DNA of 64,000 bases from Marinoscillum sp. 108 (GCF_902506655.1 NZ_LR734808.1:2294001-2358000), one strand, 5' to 3'. Shown: positions 8,428-17,738, counted from the first letter of the stretch. The notes: generated from the letters alone by a model not told the origin. Program-made: numbers and translations.

Positions 8428-9821
8428 TACTCAGCTGTATTTTTATCTAAAGGACGAATTTTAATATTTCTAAATGACACCAAATCACCATGGTCCTGCA
8501 AAAGGATTTGCCCTCTGTCCAGTTCACCGAAATCTTTCCATTTCACATATTTACTTTCTGAAACCAGTTTTCTGTATTCCGGGCTTTTCCTTTCATATTC
8601 CAGCACTTTCACACCATTCAGCCAATGCTCAATATGGTTGTTAATGGACTTAATGTGAGCTGTATTCCACTCCCCTATTGGCTTTATTGGCTTGTTGGTA
8701 TCTGCCTGAATCAGGTCGTAAAGAGAGGACACCGTTCTGCTTCCTTCATGATTGCCCAACTTGGCATCCGGGTGCAGCTCATCGTCCAGTATCTGATATT
8801 CTAACCCGATCGAAGAGCCCGGCCCTTTGTTGATTTCCGTATCTACATAGTATTTGATACCACTGTTGGCGCCCGGAGTGAGTTTAAAATCCACCTTCAA
8901 CTCGAAATCACTGAATAACTCCTCAGTAACGATATCGCCGCCTGCTCTGGACTCAGCACCGCCTGATGACAGCACGGATAATACCCCGTCTTCCATTACC
9001 CAGCCTTTTTCTGGGAAAGCATCCAACTTAGCACCTTTCCAACCATTGGATGTTTTACCATCCCAAAGCAACTTCCATCCTTTCTTCTCTTCGTCAATCG
9101 TCAGGTTATTTTTGGTAACGACCGGCTGCAAAGGCGAGCTTTTAGCATACTTGCCCAGATCCGAGGTGAGGATTTTAACATTCCTCCACATGATCTGCTT
9201 GCCCTCCTGACTATCTTCTTTGATACTGTGCACCTGCAACCCGATAAATCCTGTAGCGGTTTTATCGTCAACGAGGTAAGCTGCCGGCACACTATTGATC
9301 CATGTTCTGATGGTGTCAGCGATGGCTTCTATTCGGTAATGATTCCATTCATTTTGCTTGAAGGCCTTCTGCGCTTCCGGATTGTTCTCCATGGTGTTCA
9401 ACCACCCTCTTCTGGCCTCATCATATATACCTGCACTCCATGCTCTTTCTGATGGGTCAATTTCTATCTGATACCCGTGCACCCTGCCATTGAGGTAATA
9501 GTCAAAACTGTTGCTCCTGATTTGAACACCTGAGTTCATCGATGGATCCACTTTGTACTCCAGCTCCAGGATAAAATCTCCATACAATTCATCTGATCTC
9601 AAGAAAGTATTTGGTGTATTCGAGACAGTGGTTCCTACTATGGCTCCATCCTCTACTTTATATGTGGCATCACCGCCAATTTTGGACCACCCGGTCAAGG
9701 TTTCACCATCAAACAAATCAACCCAGGGGGCCGAATCTTTTGCTTCGGTTTGACATCCGAAAAGACTCGCCGAAACTAAAAATGAAAGTATGATTTTTAG
9801 TGTGTTAGTTTTTGTCATCAT
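8427..9821 (-). CDS. Lipoprotein with two DUF1080 (3-keto-glycoside hydrolase-like) domains
   Basis: A lipoprotein (SASLFGC) of 464 residues with two tandem DUF1080 jelly-roll domains at about 32-219 and 245-458. Each starts with the family's opening (WVDLFDGETLTGW; WKLLWDGKTSNGW), contains an NSG motif (MNSGVQIR; ANSGIKYY), and ends in a WRNVKI/FRNIKI strand. DUF1080 proteins (PF06439) have been linked to cleavage of 3-keto-glycosides made by Gfo/Idh/MocA enzymes. The gene is fused by a one-base overlap to such an enzyme and has another behind it. A candidate promoter and a 21-bp repeat site lie upstream, so this is probably the first gene of its transcript. Activity is inferred from family and context. 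Confidence 0.88.
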   Translation of the reverse strand: MMTKTNTLKIILSFLVSASLFGCQTEAKDSAPWVDLFDGETLTGWSKIGGDATYKVEDGAIVGTTVSNTPNTFLRSDELYGDFILELEYKVDPSMNSGVQIRSNSFDYYLNGRVHGYQIEIDPSERAWSAGIYDEARRGWLNTMENNPEAQKAFKQNEWNHYRIEAIADTIRTWINSVPAAYLVDDKTATGFIGLQVHSIKEDSQEGKQIMWRNVKILTSDLGKYAKSSPLQPVVTKNNLTIDEEKKGWKLLWDGKTSNGWKGAKLDAFPEKGWVMEDGVLSVLSSGGAESRAGGDIVTEELFSDFELKVDFKLTPGANSGIKYYVDTEINKGPGSSIGLEYQILDDELHPDAKLGNHEGSRTVSSLYDLIQADTNKPIKPIGEWNTAHIKSINNHIEHWLNGVKVLEYERKSPEYRKLVSESKYVKWKDFGELDRGQILLQDHGDLVSFRNIKIRPLDKNTAE

Positions 9822-9856
9822 ATAAAATAAGTCTGGTTAAATAATTGTAATAATTT

Positions 9857-9910
9857 CAAAACTAGCATGTACGCTATATTCAAATATGGATTTTTTACTC
9901 AAAAACATGG
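9857..9910 (-). promoter_or_regulatory. Candidate promoter and TCCAT-type site before the DUF1080 operon
   Basis: On the minus strand TAGTTTTG (bases 9864-9857) fits the Bacteroidota -7 box TAnnTTTG. TTTG at 9884-9881 lies 16 bp upstream, shorter than the usual spacing for a -33 box. Directly upstream, ATGGA at 9886 and ATGG at 9907 repeat with a 21-bp period, joined by CAAAAACATGG as in the site at 3036-3070. An activator bound here would sit next to the -33 region, which suits the poor spacing. The rest of the 281-bp gap (9822-10102) shows nothing else. Confidence 0.45.
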
Positions 9911-10102
9911 TCAGAAATAGAAATATTCGATATTTCTCCGGTCAAGGTAAGAAATTAACTTTATTTCCAATTTCCAGATTGCTCATACCTTTCGGTGCAG
10001 ACACACCATCGTCATCAAAGGGGTGTTATCCGTGATGGGATTCGAGCCGTTAGTGATTCTATTTTCGAGTGGGAAGATCGCTCCTTAAAGCAAACGAATT
10101 TC

Positions 10103-11578
10103 TCATTTCACTTTTTCCTGATCCCAAAGCCTATACGGATCTTCGTAAGCAATCATTTGCTCCAACAATAAATCTTCCATCTCTCTGAGCTTGTCGGCAT
10201 ACTCAGGGTTTGAAGCAAGGTTTGTTTCCATCTCATCATCCCGCCGATGTTCTGCCAAATATTCATGTGGGTTTTCGGCCAGATTGAATAATTGCGTTTC
10301 TCTCACCTCTCCATCCATCATGTCGTACTTGATCAATTTCCAATCACCTTTTCGTACCGTTCGCATTCCGGGTTTTGTCCCACCACAATAAACACCGTAT
10401 TGCACATCTCTCACACTGGACTGCTCTCCCATCAATACGGGTTTGAAACTCGTACCCTGTACTGTTTCAGGTATTTCAACACCTGCCAACTCACAAACAG
10501 TGGGTAGGATGTCCGACAGGTAGATGTTTCCTTCTACTCGCTGATGGGCCTTGATTCCGGGACCCTTAACTATAAACGGAACCCTCCAGGTGTGCTCATA
10601 CAAATTTTGCTTACCCATCAGACCATGTCGACCGATCGACATCCCATGATCCGAAGTGTAAATGATGTAAGTATTATCCAACTCACCCATATCTTCCAGT
10701 TTTTTCAACACTTTGCCGAGTTGGGTATCAATATTTTCAGAGCAGGCATATTCCCTTCCCAATTCGTTTCTGACAGTAAGGGTGTCTCTTCGCTTCCAAA
10801 CCCCACTCACGCGCTCCTCATCTCTCAGCTCAGGATGTCCATGAAAAAATGGATGCTTCATTAAGTAATTTTCCTGCAATGGAGGAAGGTTGGGGTTGAA
10901 CAGTGGGTAAGCAAGTGTATCGTCCAGGTTGACTGCTCCATACTTATCCAATAATTCAGGTGTACCGTTTCTGGGGTCATGCGGATGTGAAAAACCAAAA
11001 TATATGAAAAACGGATCCTTTTCCCTGGTTGCTTCTCTTTCCTGTAAGTAGCTCAAGACTTGATTGGCATGCCAGGCACTTCCGTCTTCCGCTGTTCCTT
11101 CCCGATTGGTTTTATCCTTTACTACCGCAAACTGTCTGTTTGCTCCCGGGTACGAGTTTCCCCTTTTACAGGTCCTCATCGTTTTGTAACCGGCTCTATT
11201 AAACACCGCACCGATTGTAAAATCATCTATCGGATGTAGATCTGTTTGTTTTGAAAACTCCGCACTGGGTGGTAAGTGCCAAAGTGTCCTTCCACTCATG
11301 ATCATGTGCCTGGATGGCGTGCACACGGCTCCACTCATAGACCCCATGTGTCTTGCGCTTTCTATCACCATACCGGCTTCAGCCAGTCTGTCAATATTGG
11401 GTGTCTCCAATACCGAGTTTGGATCATAGGTCTTCAGGTCGAATGCCGACTGATCGTCTACGAGTACAAAAAGAAAGTTGGGTTGTCGAGGTTCAACGTC
11501 ACATCCGAGCAGAATAACGGCACAGATTAAGCTGAGTGTAATCTTTTGTAAGTGTCTCATTTCAAATCTTTTCATCAT
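10103..11578 (-). CDS. Sulfatase (S1 family), lipoprotein
   Basis: Type I sulfatase that would remove sulfate esters from oligosaccharides. The formylglycine motif is CTPSRHMIMSGRT with Cys at residue 86; metal-binding starts with FVLVDDQSAF. The lipoprotein signal ends VILLGC, and an internal ATG at 11560 also fits. Active-site HPHDP and TSDHG motifs (FSHPHDPRNG; YTSDHGMSIGRHG) are present. At 491 residues it is full length. It is the only sulfatase on the far side of the lyase and GH88 genes, and differs from the cluster of three at 22.8-27.5 kb, so it likely removes a different sulfate. It needs a formylglycine-generating enzyme, which is not in the window. Confidence 0.92.
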   Translation of the reverse strand: MMKRFEMRHLQKITLSLICAVILLGCDVEPRQPNFLFVLVDDQSAFDLKTYDPNSVLETPNIDRLAEAGMVIESARHMGSMSGAVCTPSRHMIMSGRTLWHLPPSAEFSKQTDLHPIDDFTIGAVFNRAGYKTMRTCKRGNSYPGANRQFAVVKDKTNREGTAEDGSAWHANQVLSYLQEREATREKDPFFIYFGFSHPHDPRNGTPELLDKYGAVNLDDTLAYPLFNPNLPPLQENYLMKHPFFHGHPELRDEERVSGVWKRRDTLTVRNELGREYACSENIDTQLGKVLKKLEDMGELDNTYIIYTSDHGMSIGRHGLMGKQNLYEHTWRVPFIVKGPGIKAHQRVEGNIYLSDILPTVCELAGVEIPETVQGTSFKPVLMGEQSSVRDVQYGVYCGGTKPGMRTVRKGDWKLIKYDMMDGEVRETQLFNLAENPHEYLAEHRRDDEMETNLASNPEYADKLREMEDLLLEQMIAYEDPYRLWDQEKVK

Positions 11579-11609
11579 TTCTTCAATATAAGTTGTCGAA
11601 TAATAGGCG

Positions 11610-14408
11610 CTATTGCTTCACCACAATGACCACTTTCTGAAAAGCCTTTTCCAAGCGGAAATCGATTCGATTTGGGTCATTGCGGCTTTTCATGCCTTTG
11701 CGGGTTGCAATGAGTTTCCCGTCCACATAGATTTCGATATAAGCAGGATTCAGCCTTTTGGGTACACCAATTAACACGGCTTCATTATTTTGAATTTCAA
11801 AGCCGTTTTCGGTTCGTTCAATCGACAGTGTCACCGGCTCCCTGATACTGAGTATTTCCCAACCCTCACTGGAATATCGGGTAGCTCCCGCTGTAAAAAT
11901 GAAATCAAGCTCATCGGCGGTTTCGCGAGTGATGCTGAGCAGGCCTTTCTGGTAAAAATCTTCTGCCTCGACGATATCATTTTGGGAAGCTGCTACCACA
12001 ATGCGATCTTTGGTGACCTTGTCTTCATGGGTAACCTGAAGGACCTGCGATGATTTATTGTTCTTATTTTCAGAAAAGTCAACCTCTGATATGACCTGGT
12101 TCTTACCCTCCATAAAAGGATTGAAGACCACCACAAACGGGTCATTCCAGGCTTCTTTGTTGCTACGGATGACTAGGGTCGGTATTTTTTCATCCACCAA
12201 TGCTGCAGGTGCTGAGGACTTACTCAGTGCATTGGATTTTGGACCTTTTACGGCAAAATACTCCCGGTTTTCTCCACCTTTCATCCATACGTTCAAAAAG
12301 CTGGTGGGATGTTCTCCACCCTGGAGGGTAAAAAGTGCATTCAAATCATGCGAAGTGGCCATTGACTTTTCATCAGTGAAATAATCATATGCCGTTAAGA
12401 ATCCAGGTTCCTTCAGTTTCTCGGAAGAAGTGAGCGGCAATGACTCGTTATTTTCATCCAAGAAACTCAGTGACTGCCCCAGGCTGTGGAAAAAGTAGTC
12501 GTGCTTTTGACGCTCTGCGTCTGGTCTTTCAGAACGGAATACATCCAACACATATCCTTTTCCTGACTTGCCGTTGATGATGGCCGTCAGCCGTTGTTGG
12601 TTGGAAAGCGTGGCAGGTTCGACAAATGAAGCTTTCGCAAAAGTGACCTGATCGAAAATGTTGTTGCGGTCTCCCGATTCCGGGAAATGATTGTCCAGAC
12701 TGAACGGCTGGCTCACGCGCATGGCCCGGCTATCGGAGATTCCATCAACGACTACCGTGTTGTGTGCAGGGTATCGTGCATAGTACTGGCGGTGATCTTC
12801 ATGCCAGTAGCTTGGGCCTTTTCCCATATCCGGAGCGAGTACGTAGTTGTTGGCGTACAATTCCAAACCAATCCCATTGGCATGGGCATGATTGCCAAAG
12901 GCACCAAAAGTGGAAACCATGGTGGCATCATCTCCAGACCCCATGCGCTGCACAAACCAGCTCACATTGGGTGCGTAAAAGGTGGGTGATGTCAGGCTGG
13001 CGATGAGTTCTCCTGTGTCTGAGTTGCCGTTTTCGACCAGTTCATCCACATAAAAAAACAACTCAAACAGGCCATTGCCACGCTTTTCGGTATTGAGCAG
13101 GCTTTTATACAAGGCCGTAATTTCTTTTTCTTTTTCCGTTTTGCCGTACTTTCTGTAGTTGGCAATTAAGTATTCGAAGCTCTCAGCAGATAGTGTCTGA
13201 TGACGCGAATCTCCGAAAGCGACAATTTCCCCATTCGGAAATAGATATTGGAAAGTCGCCAGGGTGGCTTTCTCAACAACCGGGAAGTTTTCTAATTCAT
13301 TGGCATTGGTGGCATTGTCCAGCACTGTCAGGATCTTGAGTAATGTTTCCGTCACATGCATGGAATAGGATGCTGATTCGGGCCATATGCCCGTCTGCTG
13401 GTCGTAGTTGAGGATGGCCTCCTTTAAGGCTATTTGCCTGTCGGTGCTGACCTCAAAGGTATGATCGAGGTAGTACTGCTGTCCTTTGCCGTTTTCGTAG
13501 TATTCGTTGTTGTCGAGTGTCAATGCAATGAAAGTCAGGAACCGCGCCTGGAAGAAATTCCAGTTGTTGTCGGGGATTCCGTTTTTAATGATCTGGTCGC
13601 CCCATTTCTGAAAAACCGCCACTGAAATATTCCGGTCATGCCCGTTTGCACCGAGGTAATCATACATGAAATCATGAATCAGTGAGAGGGAAATCACAAT
13701 TTGCTCGTGGATCACTTCAAAGGTGGCCAGCCCGGATACCCATTGCTGCTTGGTACTATCGAGATCTACCGGTGCGTCGCGGTAATACATGCCTTTCATG
13801 TAGGTATCATATACTGGCAGCGCAAAGGCCGCGTATTGCTCATCACCTGTGTACCAGTAGAGAAAGGCAGCATCCTCGACAATAGACATTATATGCCTGT
13901 TGATCCCCTCAATGATGTGTCCGGCTTCCGAAGGATGCACCCATTCCATTTCCTTGGTTTGCTTATGCCTCAGGTACATCCCCCGGTCATCGTCAAAATA
14001 AGGCTCAATTTCCTCCAATGGAGGCCTCATATAGTCCGTCGCCCAATCGCGAGTGCCGGAAAAGCGAACTGTTGGTACTGGTGCTTCACCCTCCGAGTAA
14101 GAAAAATCGCCTCCGCGCACATACACCTTATCGTGTTTTGTTTTCCAGTTCATTTGCAGACGCGACACCAGCCATTTTGGATCAGCCTTACAGTATTCAA
14201 TGTACTGATCCACCTGCTCTTGCTTTTTGGCAATGATTTCAGCCTTCCATTCCACCTTTTTTACCGCTTTGGCAAAGTCTGTTGGCTGTACCTTATTGAC
14301 ATAAATTCTTGGATGATTTTCTCCGGCACCTGATTCACTCCCTTGTGCTTGCAACACTGAAGCCAGCAGAAGAACAGCTACACCTATCAAACTCGATTTT
14401 AAATTCAT
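11610..14408 (-). CDS. Heparinase II/III-fold putative polysaccharide lyase
   Basis: A 932-residue exported protein (signal cleaved near LQAQG) with an N-terminal alpha/alpha toroid and C-terminal beta-sandwich sheets. Candidate active-site residues appear in the order seen in PL17 and related lyases: NNWNFFQARF (about 281-290), PESASYSMHV (343-352, with Tyr348), and NHAHANGIGLELYAN (506-520). RYPAHNTVVVDG follows, a hallmark of the heparinase II/III C-terminal domain. I cannot assign it to a PL family. The next gene downstream is a GH88 hydrolase that acts on unsaturated uronic acid, the product such a lyase would make, and a sulfatase gene lies 31 bp behind it. A lyase on a uronic-acid-containing sulfated glycan is the best reading. 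Confidence 0.75.
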   Translation of the reverse strand: MNLKSSLIGVAVLLLASVLQAQGSESGAGENHPRIYVNKVQPTDFAKAVKKVEWKAEIIAKKQEQVDQYIEYCKADPKWLVSRLQMNWKTKHDKVYVRGGDFSYSEGEAPVPTVRFSGTRDWATDYMRPPLEEIEPYFDDDRGMYLRHKQTKEMEWVHPSEAGHIIEGINRHIMSIVEDAAFLYWYTGDEQYAAFALPVYDTYMKGMYYRDAPVDLDSTKQQWVSGLATFEVIHEQIVISLSLIHDFMYDYLGANGHDRNISVAVFQKWGDQIIKNGIPDNNWNFFQARFLTFIALTLDNNEYYENGKGQQYYLDHTFEVSTDRQIALKEAILNYDQQTGIWPESASYSMHVTETLLKILTVLDNATNANELENFPVVEKATLATFQYLFPNGEIVAFGDSRHQTLSAESFEYLIANYRKYGKTEKEKEITALYKSLLNTEKRGNGLFELFFYVDELVENGNSDTGELIASLTSPTFYAPNVSWFVQRMGSGDDATMVSTFGAFGNHAHANGIGLELYANNYVLAPDMGKGPSYWHEDHRQYYARYPAHNTVVVDGISDSRAMRVSQPFSLDNHFPESGDRNNIFDQVTFAKASFVEPATLSNQQRLTAIINGKSGKGYVLDVFRSERPDAERQKHDYFFHSLGQSLSFLDENNESLPLTSSEKLKEPGFLTAYDYFTDEKSMATSHDLNALFTLQGGEHPTSFLNVWMKGGENREYFAVKGPKSNALSKSSAPAALVDEKIPTLVIRSNKEAWNDPFVVVFNPFMEGKNQVISEVDFSENKNNKSSQVLQVTHEDKVTKDRIVVAASQNDIVEAEDFYQKGLLSITRETADELDFIFTAGATRYSSEGWEILSIREPVTLSIERTENGFEIQNNEAVLIGVPKRLNPAYIEIYVDGKLIATRKGMKSRNDPNRIDFRLEKAFQKVVIVVKQ

Positions 14409-14442
14409 TTTATTGGTCTTTTATTCCTTGTCAATAGTCTGA

Positions 14443-15621
14443 TTAAATCTCCAATCCCAGCTTTTTGAGCCTCAAAAGAGCTTCCATGAAGTAATAATCT
14501 GCGTAAATGATGGGCACGTCTATTTCCTTTCCCTTGGGGTGATTCCCGGTAGAATGTAGCAAAATGGCCCTGTTACTATCCTTACTCAGGTAGTCATCTG
14601 AAGCCAGTTTTTTCATCAGGGTTGTAGCTGCTTTCTGATACTTTTCCTTTTCCGTGGGATCTTCCAGCTGGGTGGAAAGTTCCAACAAGCCAGATGCGGC
14701 AATACATGCAGCGGAAGCATCTTTGGGCGCATTGGGGATGGCCGGATCGTCAAAGTCCCAAAAAGGAATGCCATCTACCGGCAAACGTTTCAGAAATACA
14801 TCAGCCAGCTTTTTAGCAGTTTTCAGGAAATCCCTCCGTCCCGTCTCCCGATGACTCAATGTAAAGCCATAAATGGCCCAGGCCTGCCCACGTGCCCACT
14901 GCGAATCATCGGCATATCCCTGATGGGTAATCCCTTGGATAAAATGACCATCCAGCGTATCGTAAACTCCCACATGATAGGTGCCAAAATCCGGTCTTAC
15001 CAGGGTTTGCATGGTGGTTTCGGCGTGGCGTTCAGCGATATCATAGAGCCTTTTGCTTCCGCCATTTTTGGATGCCCAAAACAGCAACTCCAGATTCATC
15101 ATATTGTCGATGATGGTATTGTGAGGCCATTGCTTCTTCGAGGGCCATGAATGGATGGACCCGACAGTAGGATTGAAAAGCGTAGCTAATGTATCCGCCG
15201 CTTTCAGCATCACCTGTCTGTAACCCTCATTACCCGTCAACCTGTAGCCATTGCCATAGCTGCAATAGATCTGAAAGCCAATATCATGATCATCCGCTGG
15301 TGAGTGGGCAATAAACTCAAGCTGTTCAGTGAACTTTTCGGCCTGTGCTTTTATGGATTCATCGCCTGAGTGTTCATAGGCATACCATAAGATCCCCGGC
15401 CAAAAACCACTGGTCCAATCCCGTACACTTACGGTATTCCATTCCTTTTTACCCGGAGCAATATTTCGAGGCATGCGATCTGTTTCCGTAAGACTATTTG
15501 CCGAGGCAGTGACCTTTGATACACAGTGATCTAAAATTGGATCTACAGAGCGCTCTTCATTCTGCATGCCACATGAAGCAATCAGGCAGAGGGTCATTAC
15601 ACAGATAGATGTTCTCATCAT
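14443..15621 (-). CDS. GH88 unsaturated glucuronyl hydrolase, lipoprotein
   Basis: Removes the 4,5-unsaturated uronic acid left at the non-reducing end by polysaccharide lyases, using hydration of the double bond. ATG at 15621 (or 15618) gives a lipoprotein signal ending LIASC; the frame extends only to a TTG at 15633. Conserved features are RDWTSGFWPG, DDHDIGFQ with Asp113, and IIDNMMNLELL with Asp172. The two Asp residues are spaced as in characterised GH88 enzymes. WARGQAWAIYGF and SAACIAASGL, typical of the C-terminal part, are also present. Length (393 residues) is normal. It lies just upstream of the heparinase-fold gene, and the two probably act in sequence. Confidence 0.92.
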   Translation of the reverse strand: MMRTSICVMTLCLIASCGMQNEERSVDPILDHCVSKVTASANSLTETDRMPRNIAPGKKEWNTVSVRDWTSGFWPGILWYAYEHSGDESIKAQAEKFTEQLEFIAHSPADDHDIGFQIYCSYGNGYRLTGNEGYRQVMLKAADTLATLFNPTVGSIHSWPSKKQWPHNTIIDNMMNLELLFWASKNGGSKRLYDIAERHAETTMQTLVRPDFGTYHVGVYDTLDGHFIQGITHQGYADDSQWARGQAWAIYGFTLSHRETGRRDFLKTAKKLADVFLKRLPVDGIPFWDFDDPAIPNAPKDASAACIAASGLLELSTQLEDPTEKEKYQKAATTLMKKLASDDYLSKDSNRAILLHSTGNHPKGKEIDVPIIYADYYFMEALLRLKKLGLEI

Positions 15622-15699
15622 GATTGGGTTCAATATTGAGGTGACTTAAAAGCTAAAATATGAACCTTACTTTTAGTCTGTACTCCAATGAAGAATCCA

Positions 15700-15725
15700 T
15701 CCATGATTCAAGTGGTTTTATCCAT
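15700..15725 (-). promoter_or_regulatory. TCCAT direct repeat, 21-bp period, before GH88
   Basis: Plus-strand TCCATG at 15700 and TCCATA at 15721 repeat with a 21-bp period in the gap between the GH97 stop and the GH88 start, about 80 bp before the start. GTTTTATCCA is shared with the block at 5706-5730. Orientation is opposite to the sites at 3036 and 9886. Likely a site for the same AraC-type regulator, by inference. Confidence 0.45.
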
Positions 15726-15740
15726 ATTTTAGCCCTATGG

Positions 15741-17738
15741 CTAATCTTGCACGGGTACCAAATGCATGGCAAACCCATTATTCGGAAGCAGTTCGACTTC
15801 CAAGTTGCTCTCGCTGGTTAGAGTAAGCTCTTCTATTTTGACCCTGGTTCGGGTTTTAATGCTTTCATCATCCGTATACAACTTGGCCCAGTACTTTTCC
15901 CCATCATTCAGAAAATCGAAATTAATGGTCACTGTGCGTCTACTTTTTCCATTGACTCCACCTATGAACCAATCGTTTCCTTTGCGACGGGCCATCACCC
16001 CAATTTGAGCGATCTCAGCTTCCAATACTTTGGTCTCATCCCATGTCGTAGGCACATTGTCAAAAAACTCCAGTTCGGGCTCATTCCCGATGGTTTTGGT
16101 ATCCCCCCAAAGTCCGTCCAGTTTTTCAGGAGCGGCTGGCACCCGATCATACCAGTAGAGAAACTGCAGCGGGCTAAACAGGCAGACCGTCTTGGCCAGC
16201 TGAGAGGCATGCGATCCCATTGTTTCCACACGCTTGTTGTAATAGCAAAAAGTATTGTCTGCAGCTCCAGCCAGCATGCGGGTAAACATCGTGATCAAAG
16301 TATGCTCGTTAGTCACGGAGGTTTCATCTCCGGCAATCCCTTCCTGAGTGAGCAGATTCGGGTAGGTTCGCGAAAAACCGGTTGGTCTGTATTCGTCGTG
16401 CACATCCACAACCATTCCATACGCTGCGGCCTTTTTGATGGCCTCATGCAGCCAGGCGGTGGCATCATGATCGCCCACGCGTACAAACCCGTATTTGATG
16501 CCTGCTATGCCCCACTCTTTGAATAGTGGCAGTAGCTCATCCAGCTGCTTTTCGAGCGAACGGCGATTGACATAGAGCATCACTTTTACACCTTTTTCCC
16601 TTGCATATGCGGTGATTTTTTCCAAATCAAAAGGCCCTTTTGAGCGTTTGGGATCCAGCGTGATGGTAGTGGCATCCGAGCTATCATCCATCTCGTTGCC
16701 ATACCAGCCGGCATCAAAATGCACGTACTGCATATGGTGAGCCGCCACAAAATCAACTGCCCGCAACCCACCCTCTGTGGTGAGTGTGGTCTCTCTCAAG
16801 ACTTTTCCCGGCTGGATCCAGGAATCGTCCGCAATCGCGCTCGGATCGTTCAGGTTGTGGATGAGGTAGTTTTTCTCCAATAAATCGCCATAGCTCTCCC
16901 CGATCATGATCACCCGCCAGGGAGATTGAAAAGGCAAGTCCTTTTTTACTTTGTCCTTTTGGCTTCTTCCGCTCTTCAATGCTCCGGTAATGGTGTCTTG
17001 TTTGGCACGTAACAGTTTGCCGTCAAGGCTCGATAGAATGGCCAATTGCGCATTTGGATCAGCATTGTAACTCAAACGCGCATAATCAACCAGTTTGGCT
17101 TCAGCCAAGGCAATTTTCAAATCGTCACGGTACTCGATGAGCAAAGGTCTTTCAGCCCCTGGCTTCAATTGGCTCAATGGAATTTTTTGGTATTCTCCCT
17201 GGGCAGTGAGTCTACCGGGCCTTCGCTCTGGCGTAGACCAGACCTCATAATCTTTATCAAACTGATAGCTGATCAGCTCATCGTCCAGACTGATGGATTT
17301 CAAACCCTTCTGCTGCGGAATCTCATAGGCAAATGCCAGCCCCTCATTGTAAGCCCGGATGATCAGGTTGATTTTGGCCCCTGGGCTTTCCAATGCTACT
17401 TTGGTTTCATTGTAATGATCAGGTATGGTGCTCAGCTCCCCAAAGCGCGTTTTCCATTCACCTTGGTATGTCTTTGTAGAGACGTCTACTATTTCAAATG
17501 CCCCGGTGAAATCCAAATCTTCGGACAATAATCGGATCGTGGATGGTTGGATGACCCTGGTTGATTCTACACCTTCACTGTTTCGGAGTACCGCAAACAA
17601 AAGAGTCTTGTTTTCATCCAAAGTGAGTTCAAAAGTGTTTTTGCCATCGGGAGAAGTCACATAAATGGGTCCATAGGCATCCTCGGCACATCCTGTCAGG
17701 ATCAAACCGATCAAAATCACCCACGTGAATTTTGACAT
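15741..17738 (-). CDS. GH97 glycoside hydrolase (inverting-type layout), lipoprotein
   Basis: SusB-family enzyme acting on alpha-glucosides or alpha-galactosides. The ATG at 17738 starts MSKFTWVILIGLILTGC, a clean lipoprotein signal; the frame runs up to 17795 but adds no useful signal. The N-terminal super-beta-sandwich (TSPDGKNTFELTL), TIM barrel (YVHFDAGWYG) and C-terminal sheet are all present. Retaining GH97 enzymes carry Asp in a KVDF motif; here the motif is KYGF with Gly417, so the nucleophile is absent. Instead VHDEYRPTGFSRTYPN (Asp448/Glu449) and TQEGIAGDE (Glu472) match the region holding the base and acid of the inverting SusB type, with Asp where SusB has Glu. This subgroup is common in Bacteroidota, but its specificity is unsure. 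Confidence 0.88.
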   Translation of the reverse strand: MSKFTWVILIGLILTGCAEDAYGPIYVTSPDGKNTFELTLDENKTLLFAVLRNSEGVESTRVIQPSTIRLLSEDLDFTGAFEIVDVSTKTYQGEWKTRFGELSTIPDHYNETKVALESPGAKINLIIRAYNEGLAFAYEIPQQKGLKSISLDDELISYQFDKDYEVWSTPERRPGRLTAQGEYQKIPLSQLKPGAERPLLIEYRDDLKIALAEAKLVDYARLSYNADPNAQLAILSSLDGKLLRAKQDTITGALKSGRSQKDKVKKDLPFQSPWRVIMIGESYGDLLEKNYLIHNLNDPSAIADDSWIQPGKVLRETTLTTEGGLRAVDFVAAHHMQYVHFDAGWYGNEMDDSSDATTITLDPKRSKGPFDLEKITAYAREKGVKVMLYVNRRSLEKQLDELLPLFKEWGIAGIKYGFVRVGDHDATAWLHEAIKKAAAYGMVVDVHDEYRPTGFSRTYPNLLTQEGIAGDETSVTNEHTLITMFTRMLAGAADNTFCYYNKRVETMGSHASQLAKTVCLFSPLQFLYWYDRVPAAPEKLDGLWGDTKTIGNEPELEFFDNVPTTWDETKVLEAEIAQIGVMARRKGNDWFIGGVNGKSRRTVTINFDFLNDGEKYWAKLYTDDESIKTRTRVKIEELTLTSESNLEVELLPNNGFAMHLVPVQD

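Noticed and set aside
13701-14333. 210-codon plus-strand reading frame opposite the heparinase-fold gene
   Set aside because: It is fully antisense to a well-supported gene, has no domain or signal, and its composition is that of a shadow frame.
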